Below, piece by piece: positions 31,670 to 37,693 of a DNA stretch of 37,693 bases. Position 1 is the first letter of the stretch; each line of letters opens with the position of its first letter. This DNA is from an uncultured archaeon. GTDB lineage: Archaea; Micrarchaeota; Micrarchaeia; Anstonellales; Anstonellaceae. The notes beneath the pieces are model-generated. The model was not told the origin of the DNA. It ran no database searches and was given only the letters and a program-made list of their open reading frames with translations. A program made the translations under genes and the position numbers. The stretch is taken from positions 1-37,693 of the forward strand of contig CABMCD010000029.1 in the NCBI GenBank assembly GCA_902384555.1. Direction: 5' to 3'.

Positions 31670-32079
31670 TGCGCCCCTTTACCCAGAATGTGCTCCAGCT
31701 CGTGCAGGACGTCTTTTTCGATTTTCTTCAAACCCCCCCGTGCCGGCACGCCGATGATGGAAATATCGCCCAAAAGGCCGAATTTTTCCAATAGCAGCAA
31801 CTGGCCGGACAGGTCAAAATCGTGCAGGGAATAGGCGCAGGAAGAGGGTTCCAGAGCCTTGAGGCCATGCAGATGGATGACGTTTTGGATGCCCTGCACC
31901 GTGTCGATGAAAATCAGGCTTTTTTTCTGGGGAATGTCCATGCGCGTGGGCTCGAAGGGCTCGAAAAGGATGTCGGGGCGGGCTTTTTGTAGAAGGGGAA
32001 GCAGGCGCACCGGCATGCGGTCGTCCGGGACCAGCGGGTTGCCGACCACATAGACGACGGGTTTGGGCTTTGAGGCCAT
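31666..32079 (-). CDS. [NiFe] hydrogenase maturation protease (HycI/HyaD/HybD-like)
   Basis: 137 residues, the endopeptidase that senses nickel in the immature large subunit and trims its C-terminus. Family marks are VVGNPLVPDDRMPVRLL at the N-terminus (acidic residues at the Ni-binding Glu/Asp place), LIFIDTVQGI with the second Asp, CAYSLHDFDL with a His at the third ligand position, and SIIGVPARGG. The ATG at 32079 is preceded by a TATA box 22-31 nt upstream; the TTG at 32088 is unlikely. It is transcribed towards the hydrogenase genes, its stop overlapping theirs by 3 nt. Its nearby encoding fits its task on the large subunit with the 34-residue tail. Confidence 0.85.
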   Translation of the reverse strand: MASKPKPVVYVVGNPLVPDDRMPVRLLPLLQKARPDILFEPFEPTRMDIPQKKSLIFIDTVQGIQNVIHLHGLKALEPSSCAYSLHDFDLSGQLLLLEKFGLLGDISIIGVPARGGLKKIEKDVLHELEHILGKGAH

Positions 32080-32100
32080 GAAAAGCAAACGACCGCACTT

Positions 32101-32110
32101 GTTTTAAACG
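32101..32110 (-). promoter_or_regulatory. TATA box of the maturation protease gene
   Basis: CGTTTAAAAC on the minus strand lies 22-31 nt before the ATG at 32079. It begins directly downstream of the repeat array. Confidence 0.55.
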
Positions 32111-32133
32111 GGCATTGCCGGGAGTCAGTGATA

Positions 32134-32319
32134 GTTCGGGCATTGCCTATGGTAGGCGATTTTCCCAGGTTTTTTGCCGTCAGGCAAAAAAGCTGTTCGG
32201 GCATTGCCTATGGTAGGCGATTTTCCAAGGTTTTTGGGGCCTCCGGCCCAAAAAGCTGTTCGGGCATTGCCAATGGTAGGCGATTTTCCGAGGTTTTTTG
32301 CGCTCCGCGCAAAAAAGCT
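32134..32319. repeat. Three tandem ~62-bp units with covarying hairpins
   Basis: The constant part GTTCGGGCATTGCC, ATGGTAGGCGATTTTCC, AGGTTTTT is followed by a stem-loop and AGCT. It occurs three times (core CGGGCATTGCC at 32137, 32198 and 32261, spacing 61 and 63), with a degenerate fourth core at 32109-32119. The three hairpins (32170-32191, 32231-32254, 32294-32316) keep the T-run/A-run arms while the inner stem changes on both sides: GCC/GGC, GGGCC/GGCCC, GCGC/GCGC. These are compensatory changes. It starts 4 nt beyond the 3' end of tRNA-Thr. Arms are T-first then A, so they are not ordinary terminators. No protein is likely. Confidence 0.8.
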
Positions 32320-32321
32320 CA

Positions 32322-32393
32322 AGCCCTCGACGAGATTTGAACTCGTGACCTCCTGTTTACGAGACAGGCGCTCTGCCACTGAGCTACGAGGGC
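32322..32393 (-). tRNA. tRNA-Thr (anticodon CGT)
   Basis: On the minus strand the acceptor GCCCTCG pairs with CGAGGGC. The D arm GCTCAGTGGCAGAGC, the anticodon arm CCTGT-CTCGTAA-ACAGG (loop with CGT, reading ACG, Thr) and the T arm with GTTCAAATC are complete. About 72 nt with the discriminator base, no encoded CCA and no intron. Six T follow shortly downstream in the repeat array. Confidence 0.97.
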
Positions 32394-32453
32394 GACTATG
32401 GATGGATGAAGGTATCTTCTCCCCACAAAAACTTAAAAAGAGGTTTAATGGCC

Positions 32454-32744
32454 TTAGAGCGGAGGGTGGCGCGAGAATTCGCTGCTGTGCGAGGCGGGCG
32501 AATATGAAACCCGCGCGGGCTCCTCGTAACGAACGGGCGCGCTCGCGCCTTGCTTGCGCCGGCGGGTTTCCTCATCCTCGTCGCTCTCGGTGCGGCCATA
32601 GTTGTTGAATGAGATTTTCCCGGCCCCATAATCGCGCGTGTATTGCTGGTTGGCGTGCGCAAACCAGCAGTAGAAGCCCGCGAATTCCTTTTCCCCGTTG
32701 GGGTTGACGCGACCGGGGAATGGCCTGATCATGTACATATTCAT
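32454..32744 (-). CDS. Small hypothetical protein
   Basis: 96 residues, no family known to me. The N-terminus MNMYMIRPFPGRVNPNGEKE leads into an aromatic block (FAGFYCWFAHANQQYTRDYG) and SFNNYG. The rest is disordered and charged (ESDEDEETRRRK), with Ser/Pro/Tyr near the end. GGAG lies 4 nt before the ATG, and TTTATAAAG is about 40 nt upstream, so a short leader is expected. It sits alone between tRNA-Thr and hisS, on the opposite strand to hisS. Confidence 0.6.
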   Translation of the reverse strand: MNMYMIRPFPGRVNPNGEKEFAGFYCWFAHANQQYTRDYGAGKISFNNYGRTESDEDEETRRRKQGASAPVRYEEPARVSYSPASHSSEFSRHPPL

Positions 32745-32782
32745 CGTCTCCGATTTTTTGCAGACTTGGGCATGAAACAGAC

Positions 32783-32793
32783 CTTTATAAAAG
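32783..32793 (-). promoter_or_regulatory. TATA box of the small hypothetical gene
   Basis: CTTTTATAAAG on the minus strand lies 39-49 nt before the ATG at 32744, with GGAG in the predicted short leader. Confidence 0.5.
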
Positions 32794-32873
32794 CCCCGGA
32801 AAGTTCACGACACTTGGCGAAATGCGATTTTCCACCAACTACAAAGCCTGAAAAACGCCTTCGGAGGAGCAAC

Positions 32874-32884
32874 GAATAAAAGAC
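32874..32884 (+). promoter_or_regulatory. TATA-like element of hisS-ribB
   Basis: GAATAAAAGAC lies 22-32 nt before the ATG at 32906; CGGAG directly before the ATG is too close to be a typical ribosome site in a leaderless mRNA. Confidence 0.45.
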
Positions 32885-32905
32885 ATCAGCCGGCCATACG
32901 GAGAT

Positions 32906-34228
32906 ATGGCAACTTATCAGACTCCAAAAGGCATGAAGGACTATGCCGGCGCGGCGATGGAACGGCGCCGGCAGATGGTGCAGGTCATCGAGCAGGTGTA
33001 CCGCGCGTGGGGCTACCAGCCGCTCTGGACCCCGGCCATGGAAACCCTGCAGGCCCTGGACGCCAAAAAAGGCGGGCAGGCCGACGAGAGCGCGGCCGGG
33101 GCCGAAATCGCGGGCCAAATCTTCAAAATCGAGGACAGCGATTTGGGCCTGCGTTTCGACTTGACGGTGCCCTTGGCGCGCTTCGCCTCTTCCCAGTCGC
33201 TCCCCAAGCCCTACAAGCGCTATGCGATTGCGCCGGTGTGGCGGCGCGAGGAGCCGCAGAAGGGGCGGCTGCGCGAGTTTTTGCAGGCCGATGCCGACAT
33301 CATCGGCTGCCCCTCGATGCGCGCGGAGGCCGAGCTGCTGGCCATGGCGGCGCAGGCGCTCCAGGCGCTCGGCATCGAGGAATTCGAGATTTTGCTCAAC
33401 AACCGCAAAATTTTGCAGGGCCTGGTGCTCAAATTGGGTTTGCAGGCGCAGGAAGCGGCCGTGATGCGCGCGCTGGACAAGCTGGACAAAATCGGGACAG
33501 AGGGCGTGAAGCGGGAGCTGGCCGGCGCGGGCCTGCAGGCCGCACAGGCGGACGCGCTCATGGATTTGCTGTGCAACGAATGCAATTCCGACAACGCGCT
33601 GATGCTCAAAAAGGCCGAAGAATACTCGGAGGACGGCGCGCGGGAGCTGACCGAAATCCTCGAGGCACTGGCCAGCTACGGGCTGGAAAACGTGCGCGTG
33701 GATTTGTCGCTGGTGCGCGGGCTTGGCTATTACACGGGCCCGATTTTCGAAATCAAGGCTGGCGGCGGCGTGGGCTCGGTGTCGGGCGGCGGGCGCTATG
33801 ACCAGCTTCTGGGCCTCTACGGGCAGGGCGATTCGGCCGTGGGCATTTCGCTTGGAATCGAGCGGCTGCTGGCTCTGCAGGAAGAGGAGGACCAGAAAAC
33901 CAATGCCGGCGAGCGGACGGGCGTTTCGCCCACCGAAGTGATGGTCATCGGCCTTGACGCTTCGCTGCAGGACAAGGTGCTGGCCATTGCGGCCGAATTG
34001 CGCGCGGACGGCCTCAACGTGGAGACCGACCTCAACGAGCGGCCGATGCGCAAGCAATTGGATTATGCGAACGCGACCGGCATTCCCTTTGCCCTCATCG
34101 TGGGCAAAAAGGAAGTGGAGAGCGGGAAATACACGCTCAAGGATTTGAGCACCGGCCAGCAGAAGGAGATGACGGTGGAGCAGGCGGCCGAGCAGATTCT
34201 GGAAATGGAAGAGGAAGGAATGGATTAG
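32906..34228 (+). CDS. hisS: Histidyl-tRNA synthetase
   Basis: Charges tRNA-His with histidine. The 440-residue class II enzyme shows QTPKGMKDYAG at the start, motif 2 RYAIAPVWRREEPQKGRLRE followed by FLQADADIIG, the His-specific HisA block VRGLGYYTGPIFEI, SGGGRYDQLLG and motif 3 VGISLGIERLLAL. An anticodon-binding domain follows from about 335 (EVMVIGLDASLQ to FALIVGKKEVESGKY). Its stop codon directly abuts the ribB start, and the two are probably one operon. The Gln in EFLQADADIIG and the two Arg of motif 2 are intact. GC-rich codon use agrees with the core genome. Confidence 0.97.
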   Translation: MATYQTPKGMKDYAGAAMERRRQMVQVIEQVYRAWGYQPLWTPAMETLQALDAKKGGQADESAAGAEIAGQIFKIEDSDLGLRFDLTVPLARFASSQSLPKPYKRYAIAPVWRREEPQKGRLREFLQADADIIGCPSMRAEAELLAMAAQALQALGIEEFEILLNNRKILQGLVLKLGLQAQEAAVMRALDKLDKIGTEGVKRELAGAGLQAAQADALMDLLCNECNSDNALMLKKAEEYSEDGARELTEILEALASYGLENVRVDLSLVRGLGYYTGPIFEIKAGGGVGSVSGGGRYDQLLGLYGQGDSAVGISLGIERLLALQEEEDQKTNAGERTGVSPTEVMVIGLDASLQDKVLAIAAELRADGLNVETDLNERPMRKQLDYANATGIPFALIVGKKEVESGKYTLKDLSTGQQKEMTVEQAAEQILEMEEEGMD

Positions 34229-34888
34229 ATGAGTTCTTCTCTTTCATCGGTTCTTGACGCCGTGCGCAAGGGAACGCCAGTCGTTTTGCTGGACAACCCC
34301 CAGCGCGAGGGCGAGGCCGACCTGATTTTGCACGCCAAATTCTGCACCCCGCAAAACATCCGCCTTCTGCGAATCTCGGCCGGCGGGCTGGTGTGCCTGG
34401 GCACGGACACGGCATCGGCGCAGGCGCTGGGAGTGCCCTATGCGGCCGACATTTTGCGCGAAAGCCGCTCGCCCACCCTGCGCGCGCTGGCGCTGGGGAA
34501 AGCGCCGTACGGCGACCCGTCGGCCTTCTCGATTTGGATTAACCACAAGAAGACGTTCACGGGAATTACCGACCAGGACCGCAGCAAAACGATAATGGAA
34601 TTTGAGAAGATGATTGACGGGGCGGAGAACGAGAAGCAGATGGCCTCGGCGTTCATCCAAAACTTCTATTCCCCCGGCCATGTGCCGCTTCTGATTGCGC
34701 GCTCGCTTGAGGAGAGAAAGGGCCACACCGAACTGTGCCTCTCGCTGGCCAAACAGGCCGGCATGAGCCCGGCCATGGTGATGTGCGAGATGCTGGGCGA
34801 GGACTGGAAAGCATTGGAATGGAAGAAGGCGCAGGCGCTGGCCAAGAAGATGGGCTGGCCGGCCGTGCAGGGCGAGGAAATTATCTAA
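34229..34888 (+). CDS. ribB: 3,4-dihydroxy-2-butanone-4-phosphate synthase
   Basis: Makes the four-carbon unit of the riboflavin ring from ribulose 5-phosphate. The 219 residues cover the whole single-domain RibB; no GTP cyclohydrolase II domain follows. DNPQREGEADL (22-32) holds the metal-binding acid residues, TGITDQDRSKTI is the typical middle motif, and SPGHVPLL with RKGHTELCLSLAKQAGMSP and VMCEML forms the C-terminal signature. The gene begins directly after the hisS stop with no gap, with GAGGAAGG inside hisS as the ribosome site. FAD/FMN demand of the hydrogenase-linked metabolism could be served, but no other riboflavin genes are here. Confidence 0.94.
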   Translation: MSSSLSSVLDAVRKGTPVVLLDNPQREGEADLILHAKFCTPQNIRLLRISAGGLVCLGTDTASAQALGVPYAADILRESRSPTLRALALGKAPYGDPSAFSIWINHKKTFTGITDQDRSKTIMEFEKMIDGAENEKQMASAFIQNFYSPGHVPLLIARSLEERKGHTELCLSLAKQAGMSPAMVMCEMLGEDWKALEWKKAQALAKKMGWPAVQGEEII

Positions 34889-34897
34889 TTTTGGCAT

Positions 34898-35890
34898 TCA
34901 TGGCGTAACCAGCGCCAATTTGTGCTCATAGCTCCACAAATAGTAGTCATAGCTGATGATGTCGTCCGAGAATTTGGAGCGGATGGAATTTATCAAAGAC
35001 AGCAGCTGGTCGGCGCCTTTTACTTCCACCTCGATTTCAATGTCCGCATCCCCGATAGCATCATACATGTAGACCACATTCGGAAGCGAGGCACAGTAGC
35101 GCATGATGGACTCGCGCTTGGCGAAATCCCGGATATAGATGTCGACTTTGTACCAGAAATAGCCCAGCCGTTTGAGGTCGAGGCCCGCGCGGTAGCCCAG
35201 GATGATGCCGGCCTGCTCCATTTTCTTGAGCCGGTATTTCACCACGGCCGGAGTGAGGCCCAAGCAACGGGCCATTTCCACCATGGGCAGGCGGGCGCGG
35301 GTGGAAACCAGGCGCAGGATGGCTTCATCAGTCGCGTCGTGCTCCTTCTCGGCCCCATTCCACAGCACGAGGGGGCGTGCGTTCTCGCGCTCGGCCGCGC
35401 CGGAAAGGTAGGTGCGCGGATATTGGTGCATGCGGTGATAGATGCGGGGGGCCACCTTCATGATGTGGGGGCGGTAACGGCGCATGAACTCGAGCTTGAA
35501 GTCGTAGAGCTCGTGGTGCGAGCGCGCGTAAATGGCCACGCCCAAATCGTAGTCCCCCCCGCGGCTGTCCACCCACCACGTCTTTTTCATGTGCTTGAAA
35601 TAATCAACGATTTCGTCCTCCTTGGCCTGGTCGCAGTGCTGGAGGCGTATCATGTAGCCGCCGCCCACATAGCCCAGAGCCGAGAAATCGATGACCGCGC
35701 CAAAGCCGCGCAGCACCCCCGCTTCTTCGAGGCGGCGGATGCGGTAGGCCACGCCCTCCTTGGAGAGGCGCACCTTCTTGGCCAGCGAGGCCAGCGGCTC
35801 GCGCGCGTTGAGGTCGAGGAGATGGAGCAGGCGCAGGTCTTTCTTGTCCAGCCGGGCGCCCGGCCCGTCGCGCGTGGCGGATTCTTCCAT
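34898..35890 (-). CDS. Two-module Lrp/AsnC-type transcription regulator
   Basis: 330 residues made of two Lrp/AsnC units in one chain, about twice the usual length. Unit 1 has a winged helix at about 15-65 (LDKKDLRLLHLLDLNARE, then LSKEGVAYRIRRLEEAGVL) and a RAM-like sensing domain to about 165. Unit 2 has a second helix-turn-helix near 187-232 (ATDEAILRLVSTRARLP, LTPAVVKYRLKKMEQAGI) and a second RAM domain. The two units are diverged, so this is an old fusion giving an intrinsic pseudo-dimer. It reads away from the Cys-rich protein pair across a 97-bp AT-rich gap, where it may bind and regulate both sides. Confidence 0.88.
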   Translation of the reverse strand: MEESATRDGPGARLDKKDLRLLHLLDLNAREPLASLAKKVRLSKEGVAYRIRRLEEAGVLRGFGAVIDFSALGYVGGGYMIRLQHCDQAKEDEIVDYFKHMKKTWWVDSRGGDYDLGVAIYARSHHELYDFKLEFMRRYRPHIMKVAPRIYHRMHQYPRTYLSGAAERENARPLVLWNGAEKEHDATDEAILRLVSTRARLPMVEMARCLGLTPAVVKYRLKKMEQAGIILGYRAGLDLKRLGYFWYKVDIYIRDFAKRESIMRYCASLPNVVYMYDAIGDADIEIEVEVKGADQLLSLINSIRSKFSDDIISYDYYLWSYEHKLALVTP

Positions 35891-35987
35891 GGTTTCTTTG
35901 TTTATTGATAAAAATTAATAAATATTTATTATTTTGATTGAATAACGCTACGCAGGTTTATTATTTCTGACAAGAACCCAAAATAAC
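35891..35987. promoter_or_regulatory. Divergent control region of the Lrp gene and Cys-rich pair
   Basis: 97 bp with the AT-rich core TTGATAAAAATTAATAAA followed by TATTTATTATTTTGATTG. The plus-strand TATA box TTTATTAT (35957-35964) is 24-31 nt before the ATG at 35988. A minus-strand TATA-like region overlaps 35905-35935. An AT-rich, symmetric stretch like this is typical of a Lrp binding region; binding is inference. Confidence 0.5.
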
Positions 35988-36731
35988 ATGGACCTGCAAG
36001 GGGCGTGGACTTCCACGTGCAAAACCATCTTCGGTCAAGAACTCGGCCCCCTGGCGGAGTTCGAGCCTTACCTCAAAGAAGCCCTCATCGGGAAGGAAGT
36101 GCGCTCTGCGTTCTCGAAAAAGCCGCTGCGGGTGACTTCGCCCCATTTCGACGCCCGCGCGCGATTCTTTGATTATGCGGCCGAGCGGCCGGATTATGAG
36201 AAACTTAACACGCCGCTCGACCTCAACGCGCTCAAGGACATTGATTCGGTGGTGGGGGCCGTGAAGGAGAGGCTGGTATATGCAGGCAACAAGCGCATGG
36301 GCCAGTCCCAGAATGTGGAGATGTCGGACCAGGTCACCGACAGCATCGACATCCATCACTCGGCGCTCATCACCCGCTGCCAGCACGTCGCCTACTGCAC
36401 CTTCATGCAGGACGGGGAATACTGCTTCGGCTGCACCGACATCACCAACCATCCCACTTCGGTCATCCGCTGCTTCTACAACCACGAGCTCAAGCGCAGC
36501 TTCGAGTGCTCCTACGGAGTGTCCAGCGCCGACTGCCTCTTCTGCTACAACGTGGAGGGCTGCAACGATTGCCTCTTCACCTTTTCAGAGAAAAACAAGC
36601 GCCACATGATTGGGAATGTGCAGCTGACGCCGGATGCCTACAAGCGTCTCAAAACAAAATTGGTGGGTGAAATCGCGCAAGAGCTGGCGGCCAAAAAGCG
36701 CTATCCGCTCTCCATCACCGACATGCTCTAG
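35988..36731 (+). CDS. Cys-rich protein, first of a paralogous pair
   Basis: 247 residues. After a polar N-terminal half, residues 110-215 contain many Cys and aromatic residues: RCQHVAYCTFMQDGEYCFGC, SVIRCFYNHELKRSFECSY, and DCLFCYNVEGCNDCLFTF. A block EKNKRHMIGNVQLTPDAYKRLK and a helical tail follow. Repeated CxxC-type spacing suggests zinc or Fe-S binding or a beta-helical stack. The end block resembles proteins of candidate-phyla bacteria and DPANN archaea with a C(x)2C...N.qYIxNxxYxxEEY-like finish, a family without known function. A 263-residue relative follows 8 nt after the stop. The TATA box in the upstream region supports the ATG. Confidence 0.8.
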   Translation: MDLQGAWTSTCKTIFGQELGPLAEFEPYLKEALIGKEVRSAFSKKPLRVTSPHFDARARFFDYAAERPDYEKLNTPLDLNALKDIDSVVGAVKERLVYAGNKRMGQSQNVEMSDQVTDSIDIHHSALITRCQHVAYCTFMQDGEYCFGCTDITNHPTSVIRCFYNHELKRSFECSYGVSSADCLFCYNVEGCNDCLFTFSEKNKRHMIGNVQLTPDAYKRLKTKLVGEIAQELAAKKRYPLSITDML

Positions 36732-36739
36732 GGGATTGT

Positions 36740-37531
36740 ATGGACAAGGAACTCGAATCTTCATTCACCCTGACCACCAAGATATTGCTTGGAAAGCCCT
36801 TGAGCGGACTGGAGGCGTATTCCGCCTGGCTGGGACAATCGGTGCCCCTGCCCTACCCGGCCAAGTCCGCGCTGAGCGACAAGGAAGTATGGGTGGCCCC
36901 GGAGCAGTATTTCCTTGGAAAGCGATTCAATCCCGCGAGAATCATCTCGATGGACGAAATAGGAAAAATAGAGCCCCAGAAGGTGAAAGCACCGGAATTG
37001 GAGGGCATGGACGTCACCGCTCTTGTCAAAAAAGTCGTCATGCCCCACGCCTATTATTGCGGCAATTTCAGATACAAGACCTACATGGACGTGGCGCGGG
37101 CCAGCGGCACGGGGGACGCCAGCCATGTGGACATGGTGGAGGACACTTACCACAACACCAAGAACGTGGCCTATGCCAACTGCGTGCTCTACGAAAACCA
37201 GTGCGTGTTCGGCGGCCACACCCTCACCTATGCCCAGTTCTGCATCCATGCCTACAACTGCAACAGCGTGGTGCGCTGCTTCGAGCTGGAGGGGTGCAAC
37301 TCCTGCTCGGATTCCTATTTCTGCCACAACTGCGAGGGGCTGGCGGAATGCATGTTCTGCTTCAATTCCAAGAGCCTGCGCTACGCCATTGGAAATGTCG
37401 AGGTTGGAAAAGAGAAATACATGGAGATAAAGAAGAAAGTGCTCGAAGGAATTGCAAACGAGCTTGAGAAAAACAAGAAACTAGAGCGCTCGATTTTCAA
37501 CATAGGCAGGCACGCCAAACGCGTGCAATGA
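36740..37531 (+). CDS. Cys-rich protein, second of a paralogous pair
   Basis: 263 residues, clearly related to the protein before it. The C-terminal half is Cys-rich (PHAYYCGNFRYKTYMDV, YANCVLYENQCVFGG, QFCIHAYNCNSVVRCFELEG, CNSCSDSYFCHNCEGLAECM), and LRYAIGNVEVGKEKYMEIKK matches RHMIGNVQLTPDAYKRLK of the first copy. The N-terminal halves share little. It begins 8 nt after its neighbour, with a purine-poor GGGGATTGT before the ATG. The order of Cys pairs differs between the copies, suggesting a heteromeric metal-binding complex rather than redundancy. Function unknown. Confidence 0.8.
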   Translation: MDKELESSFTLTTKILLGKPLSGLEAYSAWLGQSVPLPYPAKSALSDKEVWVAPEQYFLGKRFNPARIISMDEIGKIEPQKVKAPELEGMDVTALVKKVVMPHAYYCGNFRYKTYMDVARASGTGDASHVDMVEDTYHNTKNVAYANCVLYENQCVFGGHTLTYAQFCIHAYNCNSVVRCFELEGCNSCSDSYFCHNCEGLAECMFCFNSKSLRYAIGNVEVGKEKYMEIKKKVLEGIANELEKNKKLERSIFNIGRHAKRVQ

Positions 37532-37550
37532 AAATGAAAAAAAAGCGGGT

Positions 37551-37693
37551 CTAGTAGGACCAGGCGAAGCCCACGTTGAACCCGAAGTTGGATTCGTTGC
37601 GCAGCACCGGGTCAATCTTGACGTTGGCCATGAGTCCTCCTGTCAGCCAAAGCTGCTGGAAGACGTTGTATTTGCCCCCCAAATCGGTCTGGA
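37551..37693 (-). CDS. C-terminus of a possible beta-barrel-like protein, truncated by the window
   Basis: The minus-strand frame ends at 37551 and is open to the right edge, giving 47 codons. The peptide alternates strands and short turns (DLGGKYNVFQQLWLTGGLMA, FGFNVGFAWSY) and ends in an aromatic residue, like the last strands of bacterial outer-membrane barrels. An archaeal outer-membrane protein would be unusual. The length is too small for more, and the match could be fortuitous. Confidence 0.5.
   Translation of the reverse strand, partial: QTDLGGKYNVFQQLWLTGGLMANVKIDPVLRNESNFGFNVGFAWSY

Noticed and set aside
32294..32316. Rho-independent terminator after tRNA-Thr
   Set aside because: The hairpin arms begin with T-runs and end with A-runs on both strands, the opposite of a standard terminator; archaeal ends need only T-runs.
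32134..32319. Reading the tandem repeats as a CRISPR array
   Set aside because: The conserved blocks are longer than the variable parts, the variable parts are self-complementary hairpins, only three units exist, and no cas genes are nearby.
32125..32379. 84-codon frame that repeats KNLGKSPTIGNARTAF
   Set aside because: It translates the non-coding hairpin repeats and runs into tRNA-Thr; the covariation in the stems shows structure, not protein, is kept.
34922..35908. 328-codon frame opposite the Lrp gene
   Set aside because: Shadow frame; the Lrp helix-turn-helix and RAM motifs are clear on the minus strand.

Overview
The window looks like a chromosomal segment of an archaeon. It carries a full-length archaeal-type elongation factor 2 with the diphthamide loop, a Lrp/AsnC regulator, and a tRNA-Thr gene without an encoded CCA end. 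Most genes have an archaeal TATA box about 21-31 nt before the start codon, which implies leaderless mRNAs. The compact layout, many lineage-restricted small membrane proteins, lysine-rich protein tails and cysteine-repeat surface protein suggest a DPANN-type lineage (Diapherotrites or Micrarchaeota-like). That placement is inference, not proof.

Region 1 (1-1056) is the end of an unrecognised gene in GC-rich core-like sequence. Region 2 (about 1057-9500) is a visibly AT-richer accessory island devoted to DNA modification and restriction. It starts with an orphan gene (1203-1826) bracketed by direct and inverted repeats, then about 725 bp without a gene. Next come two minus-strand modules. The first (2552-5639) is a 5-methylcytosine methyltransferase overlapping a MORC/MutL-like GHKL ATPase fused to a PD-(D/E)XK nuclease. 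The second (5811-9413) runs GIY-YIG-like nuclease, Vsr mismatch endonuclease, a second cytosine methyltransferase and two nuclease-like proteins, with overlapping or nearly overlapping genes.

Region 3 (9562-23072) holds envelope and membrane functions. These are TspO, an unusual M23 peptidase fused to a C45-type Ntn hydrolase, a lipoprotein, an RNB-family exoribonuclease, a 1074-residue surface protein with nine plus six cysteine-rich repeats, and several unrecognised membrane proteins. Region 4 (23183-26892) holds EF-2 and two tandem histidine phosphatases.

Region 5 (26948-32079) looks like one five-gene operon: D-2-hydroxyacid dehydrogenase, EamA transporter, an unrecognised protein, then a minimal [NiFe] hydrogenase small and large subunit. 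A convergent hydrogenase maturation protease overlaps the end of the large-subunit gene. The set suggests fermentative redox balancing. Upstream of the protease promoter, and just 3' of tRNA-Thr, are three ~62-bp repeats whose hairpins differ by compensatory changes.

Region 6 (32454-37693) holds a small protein gene, hisS-ribB, a double-module Lrp regulator divergent from a tandem pair of paralogous Cys-rich proteins, and the C-terminus of a possible beta-barrel-like protein running off the right edge.
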